The notes under the pieces are model-generated. The model was not told where the DNA came from. It did not search any database and saw nothing but the letters and a program-made list of their open reading frames with translations. A stretch of 31,855 nucleotides of DNA from Rickettsiales bacterium (GTDB lineage Bacteria > Pseudomonadota > Alphaproteobacteria > Rickettsiales > UBA3002): the NCBI GenBank assembly GCA_027489915.1, contig JAIXZB010000023.1, positions 1 through 31,855 of the forward strand. Reading direction: 5' to 3'. Shown here piece after piece: positions 1 through 8,183 of this stretch (its first letter is position 1; every line of letters starts with the position of its first letter). The position numbers were made by a program, and so were the translations under genes.

Positions 1-209
1 CTGCCTCCTGCATCGGGATGTGCGTGTTTTATGGCACGTCTGTGGGCGGCTTTGATTTCATCCGCGCTACTCATGGGCGAAATATCGAGCAAGGATGCTG
101 CCTCATCGACCGACATGGCATAGGTGCGTTTGCGCAGCAGCGGATCGATACGGCTTCGGAATGCATACGAGATGGCTGCGATGACAGCGCAGATAAAGAG
201 AAAACGCAT
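1..209 (-). CDS. Membrane-anchored J-domain (DnaJ-like) protein, 3' part beyond the window
   Basis: The first 69 codons are visible and the gene runs off the left edge. Residues 1-15 are hydrophobic (start MRFLFICAVIAAISYAF), a likely N-terminal membrane anchor. After a basic stretch comes a J-domain-like segment with helix I around MSVDEAASLLDIS, then HRRAIKHAHPDAGG, which contains the HPD tripeptide J-proteins need to stimulate the Hsp70 (DnaK) ATPase. The anchor followed directly by a J domain resembles Tim14/Pam18- or DjlC-like proteins rather than full DnaJ. The ATG lies 9 bases after the mipZ stop, so co-transcription and translational coupling are likely. The substrate is unknown. The J-domain call is strong, but the family beyond that is open because the remainder is missing. 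Confidence 0.8.
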   Translation of the reverse strand, partial: MRFLFICAVIAAISYAFRSRIDPLLRKRTYAMSVDEAASLLDISPMSSADEIKAAHRRAIKHAHPDAGG

Positions 210-218
210 CAGCACTGG

Positions 219-1199
219 CTATGCAGCGCTAGAGGCTGCGGTCGCAGTACTGGCAAGCGCAGTATCGGTGGTGGAGGTGGCGGTGCTGGTGGTGCTTTGC
301 ACTTCAGCCGTATGCTCACCCGTGCGCACATCGCTGATGCGCTGATCGACCGCAGGAATACGCAGTATTTTCAACAGTTCACGCACTTCCTGACGTGCAG
401 CCAAATGCGACATCGAAATCGATTGTGAAGAGCTGGTATCCATGACATCGAGCACGGTGAGCCCTTGTAAAAACATCTCGCGGAAAATTACGCGCTCGGA
501 AAATCCGGGGGCTGAGCGGAAGCCAAGGCGCTTGGACAAATCTTCGCAGACCTTGGTGATGAGGCGCTTATTGCGTGCATCGATATTCGATAAGCGGTTG
601 CGCATCACAATCCAGTCAATCGATCCACCATCGCGCTTGGCGCGTTGCATTTTCTGCTCCCACAGCATTTCGCTGTAGATACTGGGGCGAAGGATTTGCA
701 GCGTATGACCATCGACCGCAGCAAGCACATCCAAATCCACAAACGAATCGTTGATGGGGGTGATGACCGTATCGGCAAAAGAATGCGCAATGCGCGAGAG
801 GTAGGTGTCGTTACCGGGTGCATCTATCACCACGAAATCGCAGCTCACAAGCAGCTTGGCAAGTGCGCGCGTTAAACGGTCACGCTCATCATTTTCGGTT
901 TCTTCGCGCGAATCATACGGGCTTTTTTGTACCACAATATGATGCGGCATAGGAAGCGGTGTGGATTCACGCGTGGCAGTGGCTTTGCGGTTCTCTAAGT
1001 AACGCGTGAGCGAGCGCTGGCGCGCATCGATATCGAGTGTGCCGACGCGAAACCCAAGGCGCAAAAGTGCCACAATAAGGTGCATAGAAGTGGTGGTTTT
1101 GCCCGAGCCGCCCTTTTCGTTGCCCAAAACAATAATATGCCCACGGCGCACCGATTGCTGCGAGGGGGGAGGAGACACGTAAGAATGCGGGTTTGTCAT
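219..1199 (-). CDS. mipZ: MipZ, ParA-like ATPase positioning the division plane
   Basis: In Caulobacter and relatives MipZ binds ParB at the chromosome origins, forms a gradient and inhibits FtsZ polymerisation, so the Z ring forms at midcell. The 326-residue protein has the deviant Walker A loop GNEKGGSGKTTT (about residues 27-37), the MipZ-typical LDIDARQRSLTRYLENR (about 55-71) and a Walker B region DFVVIDAPGND (about 121-131). I start it at the ATG at 1199, preceded by GAGATGG, rather than at 1298: the extra 33 residues look non-coding and the family begins just before the VLGNEKGG strand. The C-terminal 25 or so residues are a Thr/Ala/Ser run that is probably disordered. Divergent from the prepilin peptidase gene and followed by the J-domain gene. 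No parA or parB is in the window. Confidence 0.95.
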   Translation of the reverse strand: MTNPHSYVSPPPSQQSVRRGHIIVLGNEKGGSGKTTTSMHLIVALLRLGFRVGTLDIDARQRSLTRYLENRKATATRESTPLPMPHHIVVQKSPYDSREETENDERDRLTRALAKLLVSCDFVVIDAPGNDTYLSRIAHSFADTVITPINDSFVDLDVLAAVDGHTLQILRPSIYSEMLWEQKMQRAKRDGGSIDWIVMRNRLSNIDARNKRLITKVCEDLSKRLGFRSAPGFSERVIFREMFLQGLTVLDVMDTSSSQSISMSHLAARQEVRELLKILRIPAVDQRISDVRTGEHTAEVQSTTSTATSTTDTALASTATAASSAA

Positions 1200-1316
1200 T
1201 GCGTTGCCATCTCGTTTAGCGTGATTTATAAAGTTGCAATCACTGTATTTTGAGGCAGAGTAGCGAGGTCGGGGCCATGAGTAAAGCCCAGAATGCAACG
1301 CTGCAGAAGGATTTTT

Positions 1317-1826
1317 ATGCTCACGGCAACCACAGCCATTTTTGCGCTACTCACTGTGCTTTACCTGCTGGTGATTGTATGGGACGCTCGGCATTACATC
1401 ATTCCCAACTGGCTTAACGGGTTGATTATGCTGAGTTACCCATTGCTTTTGTTGGTGGGATGGCCCGATCCATGGTGGGGCGGATTCGCGGCATTTGGCC
1501 TGATGCTGAGCTTTGGGCTCATCTTCTTTTTCTTAGGCATTATGGGCGGCGGCGATGTGAAATTGCTTGCTGTATCGATGCTTTGGACGGGTTGGACCCA
1601 GATTAGTTTGCATTTCCTTATTTACACCGCACTTGCAGGCGGCGTGCTTGCGATTCTAGTGGTTATCATGCGCCGGCTGATTGTGCCAGCATGGGTGCGG
1701 CTCAAGCCCGATCGAACTGTTGCACGCATCTGGCAGCGCAAACAGCCGATACCTTATGGCTTGGCGATTGCGGCGGCATTTTTATTTTTGTTATGGAATA
1801 ACGCGATACCATCGCTTACGTGGTAG
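1317..1826 (+). CDS. cpaA: CpaA-type A24 prepilin peptidase (short form)
   Basis: An integral-membrane aspartic peptidase of family A24 that removes leader peptides from type IV-like prepilins, typically those of Tad/Flp pili. The 169-residue protein has about five or six membrane segments. The two catalytic aspartates are visible: D23 in VWDARHYIIPN and D80 in the GxGD motif GGGDVKLL. It lacks the cytoplasmic four-cysteine domain and methylase region of full-length PilD, matching CpaA/TadV length. The ATG at 1317 is chosen because AAGGA sits at good spacing; an upstream ATG at 1293 would add eight unlikely residues. No Tad pilus genes are beside it, so the substrate pilin must be elsewhere. 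A second, full-length A24 peptidase lies at 26302-27129. Confidence 0.88.
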   Translation: MLTATTAIFALLTVLYLLVIVWDARHYIIPNWLNGLIMLSYPLLLLVGWPDPWWGGFAAFGLMLSFGLIFFFLGIMGGGDVKLLAVSMLWTGWTQISLHFLIYTALAGGVLAILVVIMRRLIVPAWVRLKPDRTVARIWQRKQPIPYGLAIAAAFLFLLWNNAIPSLTW

Positions 1827-1830
1827 CGAT

Positions 1831-1910
1831 CCCCCCACATGTTACGGGGGCTGCGGTGCAAAGGGCTAGAGGCCTATATTTAAAAACGGATACCGCAACA
1901 TGTGTGGTAT
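1831..1910. terminator. Two small inverted repeats between convergent genes
   Basis: The gap between the prepilin peptidase gene and yihY holds a C5/G5 hairpin (1832-1836 with 1846-1850) and a second weak repeat ATACC/GGTAT (1890-1894 with 1906-1910). Neither is followed by a clear T run on either strand, so a Rho-independent terminator is only a possibility. This is the only convergent pair in the window with room for one. Confidence 0.3.
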
Positions 1911-1923
1911 GACAGTATAAAAA

Positions 1924-2820
1924 TCAGTCTTTCCTAATCACTGCGTCATCTGGGTCTTCGGTGCCGTGTTCTTTTTCGACTACTTTTTCGCCGAGCATAG
2001 AAAAGAGCTGGTGATTGAATTCGGCGCCGTAGATAAAAATGATATTCATGATGAAGAAGAATAACAGCGTGGCAATGAAGCCTGAGAGCGAGCCATAAAT
2101 CAGGTTCACTTGATGCACGTTATCGAGGTAAATGGATAGGCCCGCTGCGCCTAGAATCCACATCAGCACCACCAATGCAGCACCCGGTAATATGCGGGTC
2201 AAGGATTGTTTGATGTTGGGCAATACATAGTAAATGCTAGCAACGCCTATGAAAATAACCAATGCGCCGATGTAGATGAAATCCGTGACTAGAAACAGCT
2301 TGATGCCCATGGCATCGAACCCAATCCATTTGACGATCGGGTCGATGATGATGGGGGCAATTACAATCACCGACATCACGACAATAATAATCACCGTGAA
2401 AATGATGATTTGCAGAATCGAAAGCAGGCGGCGCAGCACGTAAGTGGGTGGGTTGCTGACGCGGTAGGCACGGTTAAGCACACTGCGAAACCCCTCCACC
2501 GCCGAAGACGATGTCCAGATAGTACCGAGAATTGACACGGTGAGAAGCCCTTGCGGCGGGCCTGACATGATTTCTTGAATACGCGGCTCTATGGCGGCAA
2601 CGGCTTCTTTAGGCAAATGGGTAAGCAGGATGCTGATGAATTCGGTGCCAAGCTCGCCCTGACCAATGAAGCCTGCGATGGCAACAATCAGCACCAGAAA
2701 CGGAAACAGCGAGAGTAACGCTAGAAACGTGAGGTATCCCGCAAGCTCAATCCCATCATTTTCGACCAGATTATCGCCCGATTTATAGAACAACCAGAGT
2801 ATATTTTTGAGGTATTTCAT
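1924..2820 (-). CDS. YihY/UPF0761 family inner-membrane protein (BrkB-like)
   Basis: A 298-residue polytopic protein of the YihY/BrkB family, once annotated as ribonuclease BN in error. The start MKYLKNILWLFYKSGDNLVENDG is followed by LAGYLTFLALLSLFPFLVLIVAIAGFIG, the family's first membrane segment with its characteristic SLFPFL. Further segments fall near residues 90-110, 135-160, 180-205, 210-230 and 245-265, giving about six. The conserved SSSAVEGFRSVLNRAYRV region lies between the first two. The acidic C terminus (EKEHGTEDPDD) is probably cytoplasmic. The molecular function of the family is not settled; transport or envelope roles have been proposed. AGATAGG precedes the ATG. Divergent from malate synthase with 83 bases between the two starts. 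Confidence 0.9.
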   Translation of the reverse strand: MKYLKNILWLFYKSGDNLVENDGIELAGYLTFLALLSLFPFLVLIVAIAGFIGQGELGTEFISILLTHLPKEAVAAIEPRIQEIMSGPPQGLLTVSILGTIWTSSSAVEGFRSVLNRAYRVSNPPTYVLRRLLSILQIIIFTVIIIVVMSVIVIAPIIIDPIVKWIGFDAMGIKLFLVTDFIYIGALVIFIGVASIYYVLPNIKQSLTRILPGAALVVLMWILGAAGLSIYLDNVHQVNLIYGSLSGFIATLLFFFIMNIIFIYGAEFNHQLFSMLGEKVVEKEHGTEDPDDAVIRKD

Positions 2821-2903
2821 AGCCTATCTCTGCCACAGCAATTCGTACTTGTCATCTGGCAAGCAACGGGGCATGGTTGAGGCCATATTACAGGGGATAA
2901 GTT

Positions 2904-4502
2904 ATGATCGCAACCGCACAGGCAACCACCACACAAGGCCTTACCATTCACGGTGCAGTATCCAGTGAATGCAGCTTTATTCTCGCGCCCGATGCACTGG
3001 CATTTGTGCAAACGCTTGTGGAACAGTTTGCAGATAAGCGTGATGCGTTGCTTGCGCAGCGTGTAGTACGTCAGAAGGAATTTGATGGAGGTACGCTGCC
3101 AGACTTTTTGCCAGAAACAAAAGCCCTTCGCGAAAGCGCGTGGACGGTGGCGGACGTCCCTTCTGATTTGCTGGATAGGCGTGTGGAAATCACCGGCCCT
3201 GCCGAACCAAAAATGATTATCAACGCGCTCAATTCGGGTGCGAAAGTATTTATGGCGGATTTAGAAGATTCACTCTCGCCTACATGGGCTAAGGTGGTGG
3301 AAGGGCAGAAGGCGCTCTATGATGCGGTGCGTCAAAACCTTACCTTCGCAAGCGAGGAAGGTAAAACCTACGCGCTGAATGCCAAAGATTTGGCGGTGCT
3401 AATTGTGCGCCCACGTGGCTGGCATCTGGATGAAAAGCATGTGACGCTCAACGGCAAACCTATTCCCGGTGCGTTGCTCGATTTTGGCCTGTATTTTTTC
3501 CACAACGCGAAAGAGCGCGTGGCGCGCGGTACAGGTGCGTATTTCTATTTGCCTAAACTGGAAAACCATAAAGAAGCGGCGCTCTGGGCAGAGATTTTTG
3601 ATTTCAGCGAGAAAGCGCTCGGTTTGCCTAAAAGCACCATTCGCGCGACCGTGCTGATTGAGGTGGCCACCGCCACCTTTGAAATGCACGAGATCTTGCA
3701 TGTGCTGAAAGATTACGCGGTGGGCCTAAACTGCGGCAGATGGGATTATATTTTCAGCTTCATCAAAAAATTCCACGCCCGCAAAGATTTCATTCTGCCC
3801 GAGCGCGCGCAGGTAACCATGACTACACATTTCCTGAAGTCCTATGCGGAATTGCTAATTAAAACCTGCCACGCGCGCGGTGCATTTGCGATGGGGGGGA
3901 TGTCGGCCTTTATTCCGGTGAAGAACGATGAAGCGGCTAACGACAAAGCTTTTGCCGCTGTACGCGCCGATAAAGAACGTGAAGCAAGCTTTGGCCATGA
4001 TGGCACATGGGTCGCGCACCCCGGACTCATTCCTGTTGCCAAAGAAGTGTTTGACCGTTTGATGCCGAACCAAAACCAGCGCGATAAAAAGCGCGAGGAT
4101 GTGAATGTGGCAGCAAGCGATTTGCTGAGTATTCCTGCAGGAACCATCACCGAGGCGGGATTACGCAATAATATCTCGGTGGCGATTCAATACACCGCGT
4201 CATGGCTGCGCGGTAATGGCTGTGTGCCATTGTTTAATCTGATGGAAGATGCCGCAACTGCCGAAATCGCACGCTCGCAACTCTGGCAATGGGTGCATCA
4301 CGGCGCCAGTGTGGAGGGTGGTGCAGTGATCGATGCAAGCCTAGTGCGCCGCTTGGCCGAAGAAGAGGTGAGCAAACTGAACGTAAAAACGCCGGAAGCA
4401 GCAAGTATTGCCAAAGCGAGCGAGATTGTACTGGGGCTGGTAGAAAACCCAGAATTCATTGAGTTCCTTACATTACCAGCCTACGAAGCGCTGACAAAAT
4501 GA
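2904..4502 (+). CDS. aceB: Malate synthase A
   Basis: Condenses acetyl-CoA with glyoxylate to give malate, the second step of the glyoxylate shunt, allowing growth on acetate or fatty acids. The 532 residues match the usual length of the A-type enzyme. Catalytic signatures are in place: R171 in IVRPRGWHLDEKHV, E253 in VLIEVATATFEMHE, D281 in GLNCGRWDYIFSFIKKF (Mg2+ ligands) and the proposed base D449 in LMEDAATAEIARSQLWQW. AGGGGATA precedes the ATG. The last four bases overlap the next gene (ATGA). Isocitrate lyase is not in the window and must be elsewhere if the shunt is complete. Confidence 0.96.
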   Translation: MIATAQATTTQGLTIHGAVSSECSFILAPDALAFVQTLVEQFADKRDALLAQRVVRQKEFDGGTLPDFLPETKALRESAWTVADVPSDLLDRRVEITGPAEPKMIINALNSGAKVFMADLEDSLSPTWAKVVEGQKALYDAVRQNLTFASEEGKTYALNAKDLAVLIVRPRGWHLDEKHVTLNGKPIPGALLDFGLYFFHNAKERVARGTGAYFYLPKLENHKEAALWAEIFDFSEKALGLPKSTIRATVLIEVATATFEMHEILHVLKDYAVGLNCGRWDYIFSFIKKFHARKDFILPERAQVTMTTHFLKSYAELLIKTCHARGAFAMGGMSAFIPVKNDEAANDKAFAAVRADKEREASFGHDGTWVAHPGLIPVAKEVFDRLMPNQNQRDKKREDVNVAASDLLSIPAGTITEAGLRNNISVAIQYTASWLRGNGCVPLFNLMEDAATAEIARSQLWQWVHHGASVEGGAVIDASLVRRLAEEEVSKLNVKTPEAASIAKASEIVLGLVENPEFIEFLTLPAYEALTK

Positions 4503-4834
4503 AGCGTATCATCGCACTTTCCGTAATGCTTTTTCCTGCGGCATCGTATGCTGCGATTACACACGATACTACGTTGCCAGATAGCATAACTTGGGGCATT
4601 TGTTTTACATTGCTCATGTATATTATGGCCTACCGTTTTACGGCGGGCCCTGCTGCGCTTATTGGTTCGACAGCGCTTGGTTACTGGGGCTTTCAGCTGT
4701 GGGAAATATTCCTGCACAAGCCTGTAAATATGCCAAAAGAAGTATATGATGTACAGCTTATCGCGATTATTCTCATGACCGTGATAGCGTTTGTATCATT
4801 CCTGAAATTCTGCACCCGCAGAAATGTATTTTAA
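4499..4834 (+). CDS. Small membrane protein of unknown function, coupled to malate synthase
   Basis: A 111-residue protein I do not recognise. Residues 1-19 look like a signal peptide or first membrane segment (IIALSVMLFPAASYA). Two more hydrophobic stretches follow at about 31-60 (ITWGICFTLLMYIMAYRF onward) and 83-103 (VQLIAIILMTVIAFVSFLKF), and the tail CTRRNVF is basic. The ATG overlaps the aceB stop as ATGA, so it is probably made by translational coupling from the same mRNA. It ends four bases before the convergent PagL-like gene. A role in acetate or malate transport would be pure guesswork. Confidence 0.7.
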   Translation: MKRIIALSVMLFPAASYAAITHDTTLPDSITWGICFTLLMYIMAYRFTAGPAALIGSTALGYWGFQLWEIFLHKPVNMPKEVYDVQLIAIILMTVIAFVSFLKFCTRRNVF

Positions 4835-4838
4835 ACGC

Positions 4839-5324
4839 CTACTGTGCCCAGTTGAGCGGATACGAATAGGTGGCAATGAGGTTTTCGGTACCTGGATTGT
4901 CATTACCGATTGAAGCATTGCTCATATGGTTAAATGCAACGCCAAGGCGTGACGCATCTTCGAACTGGTAGGCGAGTTCGATTCCCGATTTGAATTCAAT
5001 ACCGTAGCCCAAATCTTTGCCATTACCTTGACTGAATCCACCCGCGGTAAAGTTAGGCGAAAGGATGATGCTGTCGGATAAGAATAAATCCCACTGGATA
5101 CCTGCATAGCCATATACAGCACTGTCGCTTGTGACCATGATACCTGCCAAGGGGCGCAGGCCATGGTATACGTCTTTGTAACGGTATTCTAACCCTGCTT
5201 CTGCAGCGCTATCATCGCCTTGCGATACATCGAATCCGCCCACATACCCTGTGAGGTAGTCGGTTGCGAATGCTGGGGTTGCAATGCTGCAGAAAGCTGC
5301 AAGTGCTAGGGCGAAACGTGTCAT
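4839..5324 (-). CDS. pagL: PagL-like lipid A 3-O-deacylase (acyloxyacyl hydrolase)
   Basis: An outer-membrane beta-barrel hydrolase that removes the 3-O-linked acyl chain of lipid A and so tunes LPS and immune recognition. The 161-residue precursor has a signal peptide ending at AFA-TD (about residue 20) and alternating aromatic and polar strands ending in YSYPLNWAQ. The FNHMSNASIG motif gives H133 and S135, and E147 lies in NPGTE. The H-x-S spacing and the 14-residue His-to-Glu distance equal those of the His126/Ser128/Glu140 triad of Pseudomonas PagL. AAGGAT precedes the ATG. It lies next to central-metabolism genes, but an LPS-transport block begins about 3 kb away. Confidence 0.82.
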   Translation of the reverse strand: MTRFALALAAFCSIATPAFATDYLTGYVGGFDVSQGDDSAAEAGLEYRYKDVYHGLRPLAGIMVTSDSAVYGYAGIQWDLFLSDSIILSPNFTAGGFSQGNGKDLGYGIEFKSGIELAYQFEDASRLGVAFNHMSNASIGNDNPGTENLIATYSYPLNWAQ

Positions 5325-5441
5325 GGCATATCCTTTTTTCTATGTAATGGTGCTAACCTAATGCTTACGCGCGAGCAAGCCAAAATTGCTTTTGGCATCG
5401 TTTGCGCTTGCAAAACGGCCTGTCTGTGGCACGAAACAGGT

Positions 5442-6092
5442 ATGACTAGCAATCGCCATACTCAGCTTGCCGCCTATGTTGCCAAGCATTTTGCACCCGA
5501 ACCAAGGGCATGGGCAGAGCGCCGCGCGCTGGGTGAATCGCTACGCGCTGGGTTGCAGATGAGCGCCCATGAGGGCGCATTGGTGGCATGGTTGCTGCGG
5601 CTGCATGGCGCAAAGAACGTGATTGAAATTGGAAGCTTTATTGGGGTTTCAGCCTTGTGGCTTGCCTGTGGATTACCCGCAGATGGCCGCGTGATAAGTA
5701 TTGAACGCGACGGGGAATATGCTGCCCTTGCCCGCGAAACCCTAAAGAATGCGGGTGAAGCGCGCGTGGAGATTGTGGAAGACGATGCACTTGCTGTACT
5801 TAAACAGATGCCACATGTAGCAGCATGTGCGGTATTTCTGGATGGCGAAAAGCGTACCTATCCTGAAATGCTGGAAGCGGTGCTTCCGCATCTGCGCGCA
5901 GGGGCGCTTATAATTGCGGATAACACGCTGTTATTTGGTGCAGTAATGGGCGAGGAGCCAACAGCCCGTGTGAGCGATGCACAGCTCAAAGCAATGGAGC
6001 GATTTCACATGATATTGGCAGATAACACTCGGTTTGATACGATGATAATGCCAACAGTTGAGGGGCTTACGGTGGCGATTGTGAAGGCGTAA
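5442..6092 (+). CDS. SAM-dependent O-methyltransferase (family 3, CCoAMT-like)
   Basis: A class I methyltransferase of about 216 residues. The SAM motif IEIGSFIGVSALWLA lies at residues 61-75, the acidic end of strand 2 at ISIERD, and the metal/active-site region FLDGEKRTYPEML followed by GALIIADNTLLFGAV resembles the family pattern around its D-x-x-K and DN residues. Relatives methylate catechol-like or other small hydroxylated acceptors; the acceptor here is unknown. The open frame begins at 5361, but the preceding 27 residues (Cys-rich, no family match) are doubtful, and family members start about 40 residues before the MSAHEG segment, so I use the ATG at 5442. No good ribosome-binding site is seen for either start. 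The stop codon directly abuts the stop of convergent holC. Confidence 0.85.
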   Translation: MTSNRHTQLAAYVAKHFAPEPRAWAERRALGESLRAGLQMSAHEGALVAWLLRLHGAKNVIEIGSFIGVSALWLACGLPADGRVISIERDGEYAALARETLKNAGEARVEIVEDDALAVLKQMPHVAACAVFLDGEKRTYPEMLEAVLPHLRAGALIIADNTLLFGAVMGEEPTARVSDAQLKAMERFHMILADNTRFDTMIMPTVEGLTVAIVKA

Positions 6093-6545
6093 CTACGCCG
6101 CTTTTTCCCAGCCGCCTTCGGGCTTTTGCTTGAAATAGGATAGTGTGTGGCCTGCATCTTTGTAGGTGCGGAAACGCTCGCGGGCGGATGCTGTAGCATC
6201 ATCACTTTGGCCATCAAACATGTCGAGTATCTTACTGAATGCGGAGGTGTCTTCGGCCATGCTACCATCGGTGAGAATTAGGATATCTGCGTTATTCGGA
6301 TTATCTGGAAGAGGGGTGAGGAAGATGGGCTGCTCGGATGGAGCGCCATCCTTCGCTGTGCCGTGGGGTAGGAAGCTTGCTGGGTCATAGGTCCATAATG
6401 CATCGCACAGGCGTTCGGCTTCTTTGGCGTCGCGTACACGAATTACTGCGCGGTTTCCCGACGCGACTACTTTTTCGAGCAGCTTGGGAAGCGCCCTATC
6501 CAGCGGCGTGTGTAGCAGGTGATAGAATTGGATGGAGCTGGTCAC
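6093..6545 (-). CDS. holC: DNA polymerase III chi subunit
   Basis: HolC (chi) pairs with psi in the clamp-loader complex and contacts single-stranded DNA-binding protein during lagging-strand synthesis. The 150-residue protein begins IQFYHLLHTPLDRALPKLLEKVVASGNRAVIRV, the usual N-terminal strand-helix pattern of the family. LCDALWTYDPASFLPHG and PIFLTPLPDNPNNADILILTDG are the other conserved blocks. It starts two bases after the pepA stop, and pepA-holC is a common proteobacterial pair. The C terminus (EGGWEKAA) matches many alphaproteobacterial chi proteins. It ends with no spacer against the convergent methyltransferase. Confidence 0.92.
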   Translation of the reverse strand: MTSSIQFYHLLHTPLDRALPKLLEKVVASGNRAVIRVRDAKEAERLCDALWTYDPASFLPHGTAKDGAPSEQPIFLTPLPDNPNNADILILTDGSMAEDTSAFSKILDMFDGQSDDATASARERFRTYKDAGHTLSYFKQKPEGGWEKAA

Positions 6546-6547
6546 AC

Positions 6548-8050
6548 TTACTTCTCGTGATACTCAGAAATCCAATGGTTGAGCAAGCGCACACCCCAGC
6601 CCACTGCACCTTTGGGGGTGATAGCGGTGTTCTTCTTACCCCATGCCACACCTGCAATATCGAGATGCGCCCATGGCACATCATTAGTGAAACGCTGGAT
6701 AAATTGTGCCGCCGTGGTGCTTCCTGCTTCGCGCCCATCGGAGATGTTTTTCATATCGGCGATGTCGCAGTTAATCATGGCATCGTATTCATCGCCAAGT
6801 GGCATACGCCATAAACGCTCACCTGTTGCCTCGCCTGATTTTTCTAAATGCTTGGCAAGCGTATCATCGTTGCAGAAGAGCCCTGCCCGGTGCGAGCCGA
6901 GCGAGATGATGATGGCGCCTGTGAGCGTGGCTAAATCGACAATCGCTTTGGGCTTGAAGCGGCCTTGTGTGTACCACACCGCATCTGCTAATACCAAGCG
7001 GCCTTCGGCATCAGTATTGAGCACTTCGATGGTCTGGCCCGACATGCTAGTGACCACATCGCCTGGGCGTTGTGCGTTTCCGTCTGGCATGTTCTCAACC
7101 AAGCCGACTACACCCACCACATTCACTTTTGCTTTGCGCGCAGCTAAGGCATGCATGGTGCCAATGACGGCGGCGGATCCTGCCATATCCCACTTCATTT
7201 CTTCCATGCCGCCTGCGGGTTTGATGCTGATACCACCTGTATCGAAACACACGCCTTTACCGACCAGCGCAAGCGGTTTATCCGACTTCTTACCGCCGTT
7301 ATATTGCATCACCACCAGCTGCGATTCGCGCACACTTCCCTGACCAACACCGAGGAGAGCGCCCATGCCAAGCTTCTTCATTTCCGCCTCGCCCAGCACT
7401 TCCACTTTTATGCCAAGTTTGGAGAGTTTTTTGGCTTCAGCTGCCAAGGTTGCGGGATAGAGAATATTGGCAGGCTCATTCACCAAATCACGGGCGAAGT
7501 TGACTGCATCACCAAGGCCTTTGAGTGCATCGAACGTTTTGTTTGCAGCGCCGTACGAGGTGCTCACAAGGCTCACTGAGGCAAGCGTTGGCTTCTCATC
7601 CGCTTTCATTTTGGTGCGGTATTTATCGAAACGGTAACTACGAAGCTGTGCACCAAGCAATGCATGCGCTGCCGCATCGGCATCCTTGATTTTTTTACCA
7701 AGCGCGGTTGTCATAAAATCTGCAGCCTTTGCTTTGGCAGCAAGCAATGCAGCCACCGCATTACCGCCCGCTTCTTCGAAGCTGCGCAGGGTGATATCTT
7801 TTTCTGCGCCCATGCCCACCAGCAGCACACGCTCATATCCTCCCGCTGACAAGCCCGATATGAGCTGCGTGGTCGCGGTTTTGCCTTTGAAATGGTTGGT
7901 GGCAACAGCGCGTGCAATCATGCCCCCATTGGCCTTATCGAGCGCAGCAAGCAGCCCTGAAAAGGACAACGCATCGCTTACGAAAAATACTGCGGCAGTG
8001 CCAGCGCTGGATTTAGAAGCAGGGCTTGCAGCAAAAGAGATGGAGAGCAT
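6548..8050 (-). CDS. pepA: Leucyl aminopeptidase (cytosol aminopeptidase, M17)
   Basis: A hexameric two-metal aminopeptidase that releases N-terminal residues from peptides; in E. coli PepA also binds DNA in Xer recombination and carAB control. In the 500-residue form the metal and catalytic residues are K265, D270, K277 and D288 (in GKGVCFDTGGISIKPAGG and MKWDMAGSAAV) and D347, E349 and R351 (NTDAEGRLVLADA), each five lower than the E. coli numbering. The start at 8050 (MLSISFAASP) is chosen over 8095 because GAGG lies seven bases or so upstream and family members start there. The N-terminal macro-like domain covers about residues 1-160. Upstream of holC in an operon and divergent from lptF. 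Confidence 0.96.
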   Translation of the reverse strand: MLSISFAASPASKSSAGTAAVFFVSDALSFSGLLAALDKANGGMIARAVATNHFKGKTATTQLISGLSAGGYERVLLVGMGAEKDITLRSFEEAGGNAVAALLAAKAKAADFMTTALGKKIKDADAAAHALLGAQLRSYRFDKYRTKMKADEKPTLASVSLVSTSYGAANKTFDALKGLGDAVNFARDLVNEPANILYPATLAAEAKKLSKLGIKVEVLGEAEMKKLGMGALLGVGQGSVRESQLVVMQYNGGKKSDKPLALVGKGVCFDTGGISIKPAGGMEEMKWDMAGSAAVIGTMHALAARKAKVNVVGVVGLVENMPDGNAQRPGDVVTSMSGQTIEVLNTDAEGRLVLADAVWYTQGRFKPKAIVDLATLTGAIIISLGSHRAGLFCNDDTLAKHLEKSGEATGERLWRMPLGDEYDAMINCDIADMKNISDGREAGSTTAAQFIQRFTNDVPWAHLDIAGVAWGKKNTAITPKGAVGWGVRLLNHWISEYHEK

Positions 8051-8099
8051 AAAACCTCGAAAAATTAGGGTGAAATCTTGCCCGCAGCATAGCAAACAT

Positions 8100-8113
8100 T
8101 TGTAATTCTACAA
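8100..8113. repeat. Short inverted repeat in the pepA-lptF divergent region
   Basis: TTGTA-attc-TACAA lies in the 133-base space between the divergent starts. It could be an operator half-site pair. A -35-like TTGTCA follows at 8119-8124, but no convincing -10 box is seen at the right distance for lptF. Nothing else stands out in the gap. Confidence 0.25.
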
Positions 8114-8183
8114 GCATTGTCATGTAATGTGCGCGCTGAGTAATTTAGTGGCATGATGCATGCTGTGGCGCTATAACAGCCCG

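Noticed and set aside
6579..7343. 254-codon open frame on the plus strand opposite pepA
   Set aside because: Antisense to pepA, whose active-site residues are all intact. The Ser/Pro-rich product matches nothing.
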